From positions 912,270 to 976,269 of the forward strand of contig SCFE01000061.1 of assembly GCA_004352715.1 (NCBI GenBank): a stretch of DNA of 64,000 nt. Direction: 5' to 3'. The translations under genes were made by a program, and so were the position numbers. The stretch comes from Hofstenia miamia (lineage: Eukaryota; Xenacoelomorpha; Acoela). This document shows, piece after piece, positions 36,689-45,151 of this stretch (positions within the stretch are counted from its first letter, which is position 1; every line of letters begins with the position of its first letter). Under the pieces are notes generated by a model. That model was not told the DNA's origin. It did not search any database and saw nothing but the letters and a program-made list of their open reading frames with translations.

Positions 36689-37154
36689 TATCTTGTTAAT
36701 TTTGTGAATTATAGAAATTTCATTTATATATATATTTCTCTAGATTTCAGTTTGTAAATTATAGAAATTTCATTTTTGTCGAGATTTCTCTAGATTTCAG
36801 GAAATAAATTTTAAATTTTTTTACTAACATACAGACATTCTTGAAAACCTAGGTAAAGCAACTTAAATAAGTATTTACACAATAGTCAGTCTTTAATAAT
36901 TTGAATCTAATTTCCAAAAAAACTTAATTTTGATTTTTCATAGTTACCCTAAGAGACTTGAAATCTAAAGTAAACTTCTAAATCACAAATTTATAATATT
37001 GCAAGATTCAAAGTTGGAAGTTATCTAATACAATCGGATTTAATCTTTTCAATTTTGAGTTAAACTCAGCGCATAATTTAATTTACAAAGATAACAAGTG
37101 AAACATCAAACCTGTGGCTATAAAAACAAAAGCAGAGATAGTGTAGAACTTCAT
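26805..37154 (-). CDS. Secreted-protein family, locus B (4-exon gene, 96 aa)
   Basis: Predicted exons: 37154-37112 (43 nt), 34351-34279 (73 nt), 27023-26943 (81 nt), 26898-26805 (94 nt); 291 nt, in frame throughout, stop TGA. Acceptors are TTTTTAG, TCTTTAG and ATTTAG; donors are GTTTGA, GTAAGT and GTAAGT. Exon 1 gives a signal peptide (MKFYTISAFVFIAT, cleavage perhaps after ISDA). The mature part contains FIPQPGKQYKIFSEF, KKYLMNKKGGFTSSDP, MVYFDLSADN and DKFKWTFEKV. An AATAAA lies at 26700-26695, 105 nt past the stop. Exons 1-3 have exact-position counterparts in locus A. The order GKxYKI, KYL-G-G, FDLSADN, KFKWTFEKV recalls a beta-trefoil repeat, but this is only a resemblance. Exon 4 rests on one gene only and is the weakest part. 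Intron 2 carries the CR1-type LINE. Confidence 0.5.
27024..27815. other. Intron 2 of locus B, left part
   Basis: 27024-27090 aligns with 4938-5005 of locus A. The remainder up to the LINE is AT-rich without recognised features and has no counterpart in A. Confidence 0.5.
27964..31110 (-). CDS. LINE ORF2: APE endonuclease + reverse transcriptase
   Basis: 1048 residues, complete. It nicks target DNA and copies the element's RNA at the nick. Residues about 78-304 form an apurinic-type endonuclease with INFQNLAAK, GISETWL (Glu109), LLLGDWNIN (Asp230/Asn232), HNSRTIIDYI and FSDHC (Asp296/His297). Residues about 570-830 form the reverse transcriptase with NYRPISI, CLDLSKAFDSIDHD (Asp672), KGVPQGTILGPLLF and YADD (758-761). 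KYLGIIIDSKLSFSEHI follows, and the tail has TRQWNNLPNEI. All catalytic residues visible are intact. Near residues 46-58 sits LLSSQGIEKNPVP, like a decayed 2A sequence. ATG at 31110 overlaps the ORF1 stop by 11 nt (ATGCATATTAA), suggesting coupled re-initiation. Confidence 0.97.
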   Translation of the reverse strand: MHINLLYKVIVKSRLRIRLHLTEMKLTLIMLSFKKCLFYALILFYLLSSQGIEKNPVPNIFYEAFASKLNTSNSINYVHINFQNLAAKYHQFRQFMANFQNETIIGISETWLCNDDPDSNWSFDSSIYKLFRRDRALNNFLEKVKGGGVLFLVPKIYNPKFRHNIANCNSKFESLWIELNNPIRTSHYKKQLLNVSYCPSKRYLTEFIKQMETELSIACAENKDVLLLGDWNINYLVGSEKSKLDSLLNAYNLKSANTKIPTGLTHNSRTIIDYIITSEISDFNFKFYSTECTFSDHCIVSISVPKTSENTSKTWITTRIRNKDNLNKLKLALSNQNWQCVYTATEPNAMMSKLLKILEYYVNLYCPEQRFLLNPNNSKAKDNSKNSKEWITDDCKTLIRAKNQAYKNFLINQCEVNFNCYKRARNICNIANRKAYNTYIKKEYNGMLSQKSKWSFIHNLTNRNKRVTNKIIAITDDYGKLQKDPYHISNILNKSFVNLGNYSGDNVKYIENEKLYAHDFTFRFMTSCEMLKALNKLKSGKSSGPSNIPTWILKEIAHLINIPLNYIFNECIKSKTFPDCLKEAHVTPLYKKNDETCPLNYRPISITTPISKVFERLIFSQMFEHIKKHNRLSATQFGFRRSFSTNDALIQATENWRNSLDDQQYVAIACLDLSKAFDSIDHDILIKKLKRMGFSLDSTSLIASFLSNRKQRVKINSVLSDWLYIEKGVPQGTILGPLLFNIYVNDMDFYTNCNLIQYADDTCIFSANKSLDVAIKKVESNCQSLSHYFAMHKLRINAEKTQFCIMNPFFNNNLHTNKNLTIKNAIISTSDTFKYLGIIIDSKLSFSEHIKSTQKKIAAGIRTISQVADLLPPHAIIQLFHAFVMSHLNYGSVLFSNLSTSLINKLQLQYKWALNVCKRNSSNTKNYILETCPSPQQLIQINIATLFFKAANEIPPYDKINLPEFKKTFNRRSKKYVVTRFRRKVKENSFLNVATRQWNNLPNEIKHITKLKEFRNSVKRFILKQKFISGRSWTGYKFYNSNYTITRM
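31100..32128 (-). CDS. LINE ORF1: SGNH/esterase-like protein
   Basis: 342 residues from the ATG at 32128 (MISHRAVDVHACSFL); an in-frame TTG lies three codons upstream at 32137 but ATG is preferred. Residues about 100-270 match the SGNH hydrolase layout: block I ILGSSMYRN (Ser about 110), block II SYSGAT (Gly), block III ITIGRNDI (Asn about 162), block V DNIHFSKAGY (Asp about 248, His about 251). Esterase-type ORF1 proteins are known in CR1-group LINEs; their role in retrotransposition is unsettled. The C-terminal 70 residues are polar and probably disordered. Overlaps ORF2 by 11 nt. Confidence 0.9.
   Translation of the reverse strand: MISHRAVDVHACSFLKTFTNSSLSPSANHSKLVAPFLQLDKSELLLIHELLRKFIADEERDKSLADSTTQSHPDVNNAVTSQAPQLDRVTRNLKPLTIKPHTDFLILGSSMYRNLRANHLINNHKVTVHSYSGATIEELTRVIKQYPKKTFVKKILITIGRNDIMQNKSNFTEKYTNLIEAVKTTFENANVFLGELAPFVFNRHLNSKAFELNTLLHQNSKSLGYFVFPNCNSFILNALPNPRLFARDNIHFSKAGYATLAKLIKEFFGAPRSGRASFHKPQSANRSFYTPPNYRHFLINQTQQKSPTYARLYSEVAALPPQLSPSEISQLRNLLVLSNNAY
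32172..34278. other. Intron 2 of locus B, right part
   Basis: Aligns in order with 5020-6288 of locus A, for example around 32908 versus 5520, 33020 versus 5660, and 33215 versus 5890. It has about 650 bp absent from A where A has the MITE, and a (TA)n run at 34179-34214. No gene recognised. Confidence 0.7.
35624..35643. repeat. (CA)n microsatellite
   Basis: About ten CA units. Confidence 0.95.
36117..36159 (-). pseudogene. Degenerate signal-peptide exon, upstream-type copy 1 at locus B
   Basis: Aligns with exon 1 of loci A and B and keeps the upstream run CAAGCCAATATTTGAAAATG on the minus strand, but codon 4 is TAA and the donor GT is lost. Residual reading after the stop is IIVSAFAFVFT. 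Lies in intron 1 of B, so it is a dead tandem duplicate. Confidence 0.6.
36539..36652. other. Assembly gap (114 N) inside TA array
   Basis: N run bordered by (TA)n on both sides (36524-36538 and 36655-36685). Confidence 0.99.
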
Positions 37155-37374
37155 TTTCAAATATTGGCTTGTTTTATTATGTATTTGTTGAAATTTTGGC
37201 AATACTCAATGCTGTTGGTATTTCACTGTCATTAAACTATAAATAATAATTTGTGATTAACTTATATTGATTTTCCTTAAAGCACTCAAAATATGAAATC
37301 AATTTCTAATCTCAAATTTATTATATTACAATATACAATGTTGGAAAGTATCTCACAAACTTAAAATGTCAAAT

Positions 37375-37418
37375 CTGTGAGAATAAATGCAAACATAGAA
37401 ATTATAATGTAAGCTTTC
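37375..37418 (-). pseudogene. Degenerate signal-peptide exon, copy 3 at locus B
   Basis: Aligns with exon 1 over its 3' half (CTATGTTTGCATTTATTCTC on the minus strand) but the start codon is lost and the donor G has become A (CACAG then ATTTGA). With 36117 and the intact exon at 37112 it makes three tandem copies. Confidence 0.45.
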
Positions 37419-37495
37419 AGAAGTATTAACTTGTTCCAGATTTTTCACTTGTTCATACAAATTATGATGGAAAATTAAGTGCAAATTGTTATCAA

Positions 37496-37903
37496 TCAAA
37501 AAGAATTATTCATAGCTTGTAAGGCTTCTTGATTGTCACAGTTTGTGTACTCTGGGAAGCATAAACTGTGACATTTACTGCCTCCTCTATTGTAATGCGA
37601 CACCATGCTAAATCTTTCAACTGTGAGTGATTCATCTGTGTTCTCCATTTGATTGTGAGTGTCCCAAATGGTGTCGTCTTGTGTGTAGACTGTTTTACTT
37701 TCTGTGTGTTGGCGTGCAAAATTGAAAGACCACGAAAACAAACAATTCAGAATGCAAGGACTGCGTTGGGAATTGACGATAATGAGGATGAAAATGATCA
37801 ATTCGATGATGCTGACAGTGACGTGGTAGATGAAGAAGCCGCAATTGAACCAGAACATCTATCTGAAGGTCAGTGGTGTGACAGACATTTTCTCCAACGA
37901 TAG
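37496..37903 (+). other. Coding-like patch of unknown identity
   Basis: GC-richer than its surroundings. Plus strand 37705-37903 reads an acidic segment (GIDDNEDENDQFDDADSDVV) ending HLSEGQWCDRHFLQR and stop; a possible donor (GAAG/GTCAGT) precedes the stop. Minus strand is also open for 120 codons over the same DNA. I recognise neither. It could be an exon or a transposon scrap. Confidence 0.3.
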
Positions 37904-38619
37904 TGAAATCGCCGAAATTAACAGCATGAGAATATTTCTAGTTCTAATGTGATTTATCACACTATACCGTTTGCCCCTGGATGGCAACAATCAAATATAC
38001 TAACCTAGTATCCACACCGTTTTGTTTGCCTATCTACAGAAATAGAATCTTTTCTATAATTTTGCAACGAAAACATTATTCTTCATATTCCATGTAAAAC
38101 AAAAAAAGTTCGTGATATTCGTCGAGAATGCCATGTCAAGTTCACTGTTACTACTCGAGGTGTTTATAAATAAGAAATTGAAGCCGTTTTCATTCTTATT
38201 CTTCAAGCTGGTTTGGACAGAAATAATTTCTCGAGTTTAAAAAAGTTTATGGTATCAGAAAGACATCCTTCCGCTTTATAGAACCGCCATGACTCTATCG
38301 ATTCAAATTTTGTTGGAGCATTCGCTTTAACAACTATAGATCTCGGCCTAATATCTTGTAATTATTCACTTTATATTTTTTGGATTGTGGTAATTTTATT
38401 ACAATTTTGAAGCATATTTGTTGAATGACCGGTTGCAATAATAAAGAAAATTTCATTTTTATTTTCAAGTCTGTCAAAGATGTCAATTCCAAATGGAATT
38501 CTACATCGGATTGCGTTTTCAACTACATGCATTTTATGAACTTATAAGCAGCGAAATTGAAAAAAACAGTATTTTGGTATTTAATATCAACTTATTTGTT
38601 TAATGATTTCTCAAGAAAA
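37904..38619. other. No recognised gene
   Basis: AT-rich sequence; the 62-codon minus frame at 38334 has no family features. Confidence 0.5.
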
Positions 38620-39249
38620 GATATATAAAAGCGACAAGTTCATCCAATAAAACGAAATCATAATATCAATACTCCAAAAATATCCACCTTACATTTACAT
38701 TCAAAAAATACTACAGCTGATTTGTTTAGTTGTTTACCGCTGGGTATATGAATAGATCTTTATAAAAATTTGTAATTTGGGTACTCGCACATACAAATGG
38801 AAATAATTTGAATAAGATAAGACACTATTTTTAAGCATTGTTTAACAACTAAAACTGATTACCTAATGCTCTATTAACGTCCAAAATTTTACAATACACT
38901 ATACATAAACAAGCTTTATGTTCAATGGTATGCAGTCTACACAAAGTTAGGGGTGGTCAAAAGTTTATGGTTAGGTAACATTTTTTTTTGCATAGTTTGA
39001 ATTAATTCATTACACTCCATATAGTTCTAACTTGTACAACCAATGTAGGTGCATGAGTGCGTCTATAATTTTTCTTTACCTTTTTCTTGGTAACGCAATT
39101 ATTTTCAAGCACCTACAATCTGATTTTGATTTGTCAAAAATTGGTAGGGCAGTGATTACTTAGATTTTAATCCCATGCAATCATCTAAGCTTGGTGTTGA
39201 TATAATCCTGACTCAAATTGTAACAGGAGGGCCAACAGAGACCGGAAGT

Positions 39250-39455
39250 AATAAGATAAGACATTCTATATTCAGATAAATGTTTACAATTCAATAACTG
39301 ATAATTTATCTGAATAGCGTCATAAATTATAAAAAAATAACCAATCTACAAATCAACATACATTACAAAAAGTAACAATTCTTACAGGCTATGGATGAAT
39401 TACTTTATATTGCTATTTTAATGACGAGTTATCGTAATGTTCAGGAGTACTACTG
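39250..39455 (-). pseudogene. CR1-type LINE 3' tail (also at 40630-40835 and 39935-39998)
   Basis: Minus-strand 3' end of a relative of the LINE at 27816: TAAGATAAGACA tail followed at similar spacing by AATAGCGTCAT, as at 27816-27895. Severely 5'-truncated. Confidence 0.65.
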
Positions 39456-39456
39456 N

Positions 39457-39651
39457 ATGAAGCTCGGCCTTCGGCTTCACTCCTGCTGATCAGACTCAAC
39501 ACAGATCAGCACTCTGCGTGCCAGGGGTCGCCAGAGGTCAAGCATGATACAAGATCCGGCCCTAGCGGGTACACTTCCAGGGGAAGAGTCACGGACTTGA
39601 TCTGTTGACACGGACTCTTCAGTCTGTTGACTGGTAGAGTAACCCCGACAA
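39457..39651 (-). repeat. GC-rich repeat cassette, inverted relative to 52768-52975
   Basis: Reverse complement matches 52768-52960 over CTCTGGCGACCCCTGGC, GAGTGCTGATCTGTGTTGAG and GAAGCCGAAGGCCGAGCTT. Probably part of the element that ends in the CCHC-knuckle LINE at 52.8-54.3 kb, or a separate short repeat. Confidence 0.7.
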
Positions 39652-40835
39652 ATGGTTAGGTAACATTTTTTTTTGCATAGTTTGAATTAATTCATTACAC
39701 TCCATATAGTTCTAACTTGTACAACCAATGTAGGTGCATGAGTGCGTCTATAATTTTTCTTTACCTTTTTCTTGGTAACGCAATTATTTTCAAGCACCTA
39801 CAATCTGATTTTGATTTGTCAAAAATTGGTAGGGCAGTGATTACTTAGATTTTAATCCCATGCAATCATCTAAGCTTGGTGTTGATATAATCCTGACTCA
39901 AATTGTAACAGGAGGGCCAACAGAGACCGGAAGTAATAAGATAAGACATTCTATATTCAGATAAATGTTTACAATTCAATAACTGATAATTTATCTGANG
40001 ATATATAAAAGCGACAAGTTCATCCAATAAAACGAAATCATAATATCAATACTCCAAAAATATCCACCTTACATTTACATTCAAAAAATACTACAGCTGA
40101 TTTGTTTAGTTGTTTACCGCTGGGTATATGAATAGATCTTTATAAAAATTTGTAATTTGGGTACTCGCACATACAAATGGAAATAATTTGAATAAGATAA
40201 GACACTATTTTTAAGCATTGTTTAACAACTAAAACTGATTACCTAATGCTCTATTAACGTCCAAAATTTTACAATACACTATACATAAACAAGCTTTATG
40301 TTCAATGGTATGCAGTCTACACAAAGTTAGGGGTGGTCAAAAGTTTATGGTTAGGTAACATTTTTTTTTGCATAGTTTGAATTAATTCATTACACTCCAT
40401 ATAGTTCTAACTTGTACAACCAATGTAGGTGCATGAGTGCGTCTATAATTTTTCTTTACCTTTTTCTTGGTAACGCAATTATTTTCAAGCACCTACAATC
40501 TGATTTTGATTTGTCAAAAATTGGTAGGGCAGTGATTACTTAGATTTTAATCCCATGCAATCATCTAAGCTTGGTGTTGATATAATCCTGACTCAAATTG
40601 TAACAGGAGGGCCAACAGAGACCGGAAGTAATAAGATAAGACATTCTATATTCAGATAAATGTTTACAATTCAATAACTGATAATTTATCTGAATAGCGT
40701 CATAAATTATAAAAAAATAACCAATCTACAAATCAACATACATTACAAAAAGTAACAATTCTTACAGGCTATGGATGAATTACTTTATATTGCTATTTTA
40801 ATGACGAGTTATCGTAATGTTCAGGAGTACTACTG

Positions 40836-41150
40836 AATCAAGATGCATCAGCATGCTCGACTGTCCCATATCATAGCATAGGCCAAGGTGCTCCAAAATA
40901 AGTTTTGATTGCCTTATTTTATATTTGGATCATCAGAGCAGATGATAAACGATTTGACTTCTACAACAACCTTCTTGCTAAATTATTAATAGTTTATAAT
41001 CTTGCTAGTGAGCTCCATTTTTGGCAAGATTGCATTAATGCATATGCTGCACATAGCACTGTCCCGACAGTTTTATGCGCCTGTGATTCACAATCTTTGT
41101 TAAATTATCCGTCACACGTGTACATTTTTGTTGCTCCTCCTATATTGATC
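40836..41150. other. No recognised gene
   Basis: An 86-codon plus frame (40905-41165) has no motif I recognise. Confidence 0.4.
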
Positions 41151-41477
41151 ACAGTGGCGGAATGAAACTTCGATACACTTTAGGAAGTGAATACATGCTT
41201 GAGAAACATTGTAACAATAAATAGGGTAAATGACTTAGTGCTAATGGGAATGGTTCAGCATAAAAATGTCTTTCATCTCTTGGAATTATTGATATGATTT
41301 AATGGAATACGATCAGTTGGTAACATAAAAAATTTTATATGTACACCTGTCAATCAAAGTCTTGTTAACAATTCATTTGTAGAAACTAAAGTTTTTTCTA
41401 AGAAACACGCATGCATTTTCATGAACACTTTTTCAAAATTCCGCTGCCCGTTGATTTCATCTCAGATCCGCCCCTGT
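41151..41477. mobile_element. 327-bp MITE with ACAGKGGCGGA ends
   Basis: Left end ACAGTGGCGGAATGAAAC and right end (reverse) ACAGGGGCGGATCTGAGATG are inverted. No coding. Confidence 0.45.
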
Positions 41478-41711
41478 ATTTAAATATTCCGAACTATTGT
41501 AGTTTAAAATACATAAGTAGTAAATTTTATTAATTACTCCTGCCCAATGTTAAACAATTCAGTTGTCATCAATATCGAAATTGGCCGTTGATGTATTCAG
41601 TTTTAGTTTACTTATATCCTTCAGCATTTCGTAGCTACTACATCATTTCCAGGTGATATTTAGAAATCAAAAACTAAAAATATAAATGGTCAATTTACAT
41701 TTATCTGTATA

Positions 41712-42160
41712 TACAGTACTGGCCAAAAGTTTGGGAACACTTTCCAAATTTAGAAATTTTTGTATTTTACACTAAAAAACTCAATGTAGAAACAATATAA
41801 TAACACAATGTAGAAACAATATGATAACACTGTGTAGAAAGTAAATAGTTAATTCAGAAAAACTCACTAATATTTTGTATGTCCGCCATTACTGGCCAAA
41901 CACGCAGCAATGACTGACCCGCCCATTCTAACAGCTATAGAGCGATAATTGTACCCCTCCTCGTACAGGATATGAATTTGAGCACGTTTGTTGGTGAAAT
42001 TTCACTACCACGGACCATATTTCAAACTATTGGCTAAATGAATCTGTTGTAAATTCTAAGAAAAAATTGGGAATTCCAGGAATTTTAGGAAGTGTCCAGG
42101 AAATAGCATAAAACACGCTTTAGACAGATTACTGTTTCCAAACTTTTGGCCAGTAATGTA
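41712..42160. mobile_element. 449-bp non-autonomous Tc1-type element
   Basis: Ends TACAGTACTGGCCAAAAGTT (41712) and, reversed, TACATTACTGGCCAAAAGTT (42160) form the ACTGGCCAAAAGTTTGG-type TIR seen in many Tc1-like elements. The interior (41870-42000) looks like Tc1 transposase relic without an open frame. Confidence 0.75.
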
Positions 42161-42763
42161 TATGTTTTTAGGGATAGCAATATAAATTTTTTTAACTTTG
42201 TATTGCAGTGGGAAAGTTTAATAGGATTTGTGATTTTCATTTAATTGTGCAACTATTATATTCAAAAACAATAATAACCAACCCAATATATTTGCAAAAG
42301 AAGAATTCTGTGCTTATTCAGTAGAAAAAATTACACAATTATAACTAAAAACCAAAATTAAATTGAAGTTTTAAAAACAAGTACACAAATATAATTATAC
42401 TAAATTTCACTAAACTACATAATAAAGTTGTATGCTAGGCTTATATAACTTTGAACAAAGAAATTAGTGCATCCGTTCACTAACTATAAAAAAGCAAAAG
42501 TGAATATTAAGAGATGCTGTTCATAATCTTTCAACATTTACATAAAATATTAGCAAACAGTGTTAACTACAAAATAAAAATAGAAAATAGTTTCTAAAGC
42601 CATTGCAAAAATCAAAGTTATTTAAACCTTAAGTAATTTGACACACAATAAAAATATTATTTACTAGCAATAGTCACATAAAATTTCTAGCAAAAATTTC
42701 ACTAACAAGGGTGTAGCACATAATTGTTTGAAATCAAGCACGATCAATCAGAAAAAATCATGA
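42161..42763. other. 3' flank of LEPROT
   Basis: AT-rich. It should hold the 3' UTR and polyadenylation site of the minus-strand LEPROT gene; only ATTAAA-type signals (about 42216 and 42240) are visible on the minus strand. Confidence 0.4.
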
Positions 42764-44514
42764 TTACCAGACGGAGAACTGAAACTCGTCATCGCCAGCG
42801 AAAAACGTAAAATAGGCGAGAATGGTGAAGAACACCAGTGTGTTACCTATAAAAATGAGAATGCATGATACATAGTGAACAACTGCTTGGTGAGTTAGAA
42901 CAAATGGTAGTCCATATCTAAAGAAAAGTAATAAAAAGCTGCACAAAGAATTTTCACGTACCAATATTACGATAAACAACAGATTATGTTAACATATAAT
43001 AAAGAGCTAAAATTTTAGTGTCATGAACAGCTTTCATTGTGCACATGATAGATGCAAAGCGGCATACAGACTATCATGTAAATTAAAGAACATTTCAAGT
43101 GCAGCACTTAATATGCGAAAAACACTATCAAACTAAATTCACTTTTAAAATCTATTCAATTTGAAAAAATGTAAGTGTAGTTTTGGTGGCATTGATATTA
43201 TATTATATATACAGATGCCTTGTCTAGGAACCTATTCTAAAATGAGTAAGCTCATGGCCTTCTATATATTAGGTAAATATTCCACACAAAAGTGTAAAAT
43301 TTTCAGAGTCAGATACAACGTATGATAGAGATCTTGTCAATGGCAATGCTGAACATGCATGATATAGTTCAACAGAATTCTGCTGACCACTCAAAACGAA
43401 TAAAAAACATTGGATCATTTTGGAGAAAAACCAATTTGCAAATTTTTTTTTACCACAATCACACTGCATTTTGAAAAGGAAATAGCTTTTCTTGCTTTTT
43501 ACGGAAATTATTAGGCGTTCCAAAATTCATACACGCATTTCAGATAGAAGGGATCATTGAGCTTGCCTGGAATCATTTCTTTGCAATTATGGAAATAAAT
43601 TTAAAAAAAGTAACACTGTCACTTTTACAAGGAGTACTCAACTGATGTCTTGGAACAAGCTAGTTTTTCAAAAATTGGTCAACCTGACCAGGAATCGGCT
43701 CGCAACTTTTAGTCCAATAATCAGTAGGGTTACTAAAACATAACAAAACACTAAAAGAAACACAAAATGTATGAAAAACAGCAAAATAAAATTAAAATTT
43801 AGATCCTGACGTAGTTTGTTGAATACAAACTGCAAAACTAACTGATAATATACATGGTTCTTTAAAATATACTGTTTGCAAGATTAGTTAAAATTTGTGG
43901 CCAGCATACTAATGAAATTAGCGTAAGGCACAATGGTTGGATTATTACAGGGGAGCTTTGGTGGAAGTGTGGGGCGTCAAATAAACTAGCATGCTTCTTC
44001 TAGACAAGTAAAAAACCGTTGTGTGAACGCGCATATTTCTTAAACATATTTAAGCCATAGACTTTGTATTATTCAATATTTGTAGGGCACAAAAAGTATA
44101 CCAAACAGTGTCCATGTAGAGAAAAGCAAACAGGTATTAAAGTAGTTCAACAACGAACGAATTCAAAGTAGTTAAAAATTTTTGCAATGAACTGCAACAA
44201 GCATGCTGTAATTTGATGTCAATACAATTAAGGTTATAAATATATATGCTATCTTCAATGCATAAATCTTACGCAGAAATTACAATTCCTGTTGTCAAAA
44301 ATAGACAGAAATGCCAAACAACACTATTCTGCAGTTCTCCACCAGCATTTGACAAACATCGTTGACCAAAAAGACATGGTATGGGAACAGAAACATAAGA
44401 AATTAATACAAACAAAGGATACCAATTGCCATATATTGAACAGCCAAGTAACAAAAGCAAGATACCTATTGCTCCAGTAAATGAAAGTGATACCAAAGCT
44501 TTAATTCCAGCCAT
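42764..44514 (-). CDS. LEPROT: Leptin receptor overlapping transcript / VPS55 family protein
   Basis: Two coding exons on the minus strand: 44514-44273 (242 nt) and 42917-42764 (154 nt), 396 nt = 131 residues plus stop, the usual length of the family. Donor is TCTGC/GTAAGA, acceptor TTTCTTTAG/ATATGG, phase 2. It is a small four-span membrane protein of endosomes and Golgi that works with Vps68-type partners in endosome-to-vacuole/lysosome sorting and in vertebrates tunes receptor display at the cell surface. Seen: start MAGIKALVSLSFTGAIG, WYPLFVLISYVSVPIPC, FLTTGIVISA at the exon junction, then YGLPFVLTHQ and the end FFAGDDEFQFSVW; all align with vertebrate LEPROT/LEPROTL1 in order. An AG acceptor lies five bases before the ATG, so an upstream noncoding exon or a trans-spliced leader is likely. 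Confidence 0.95.
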
Positions 44515-44530
44515 ACTTGCTAAAACAATT
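44515..44530 (-). promoter_or_regulatory. Splice acceptor just upstream of LEPROT start
   Basis: Minus strand reads AATTGTTTTAG then CAAGTATGG: a T-rich tract and AG ending at 44520, leaving five bases of leader before the ATG. Fits a 5' UTR intron or a spliced-leader addition site. Confidence 0.6.
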
Positions 44531-45075
44531 TAAGTAGTTGCAAACTAGTAAAACACAATTAATAAGCAACAACATTTTCAAATGCATTATTAAAAGTTTA
44601 AATGTAAGATGATTTTTGGAAGGCATATTCGTTTAAAATTTTTAATAAAACAAATTTTATTTTTCAAAATCGTAAAATGCAAAATAGCGTTGATAGCCAT
44701 ATGAATACGTGAGCATATTTACATACAAAAATATTCAATAATGAACTATAATGAATAAATTAGAATTAGACTTTTATAGTTGACTTCATAAAAATGAAAG
44801 AAAGTCAAAATATCTAACGTGTCAGAACATCTTTAAGGGTATTACGTGTTTTTGACTAGCTAAAAGCTCAAGGACATAAGCTCATTGTAGAGCACCTTGA
44901 CATGCAATCGATTTAATAAAGTCTTGCCTTTTCTATTATTTGCAAGATGCATTTTATATCAATAGATTCAAAACACTAATTCTGAGAAATCATTAAAAAA
45001 ATACTAAAAAAACAATAATGGAATGGAATAAATATAGGGTATTCACATTCTAGCTAATTGAATTTCAAATATTAC

Positions 45076-45151
45076 CTTTGGATTTTTTTAGAAAAACTAT
45101 TATTTTGTTGTCTTGAGTAATTGGATGATTCGGAAATCGACACGGGAAACG
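45076..45151 (-). other. Candidate 76-nt exon upstream of LEPROT
   Basis: Minus strand: AATTTTTATAG acceptor, then CGTTTCCCGTGTCGATTTCC... with relatively many CpGs for this window, then AAAG/GTAATA donor. Could be a 5' noncoding exon of LEPROT or an exon of another gene. Joined to the LEPROT acceptor it does not extend the LEPROT frame. Confidence 0.25.

Larger units (their letters stand above)
38620..40835. repeat. 836-bp block present two to three times, joined by single Ns
   Basis: 38620-39455 and 40000-40835 appear identical (offset 1380), and 38967-39313 recurs at 39652-39998. Lone Ns at 39456 and 39999 mark the joins. Between them lies a foreign 195-bp cassette (39457-39651). Zero visible divergence in AT-rich noncoding DNA argues for an assembly artefact and not a biological triplication. 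Confidence 0.85.
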
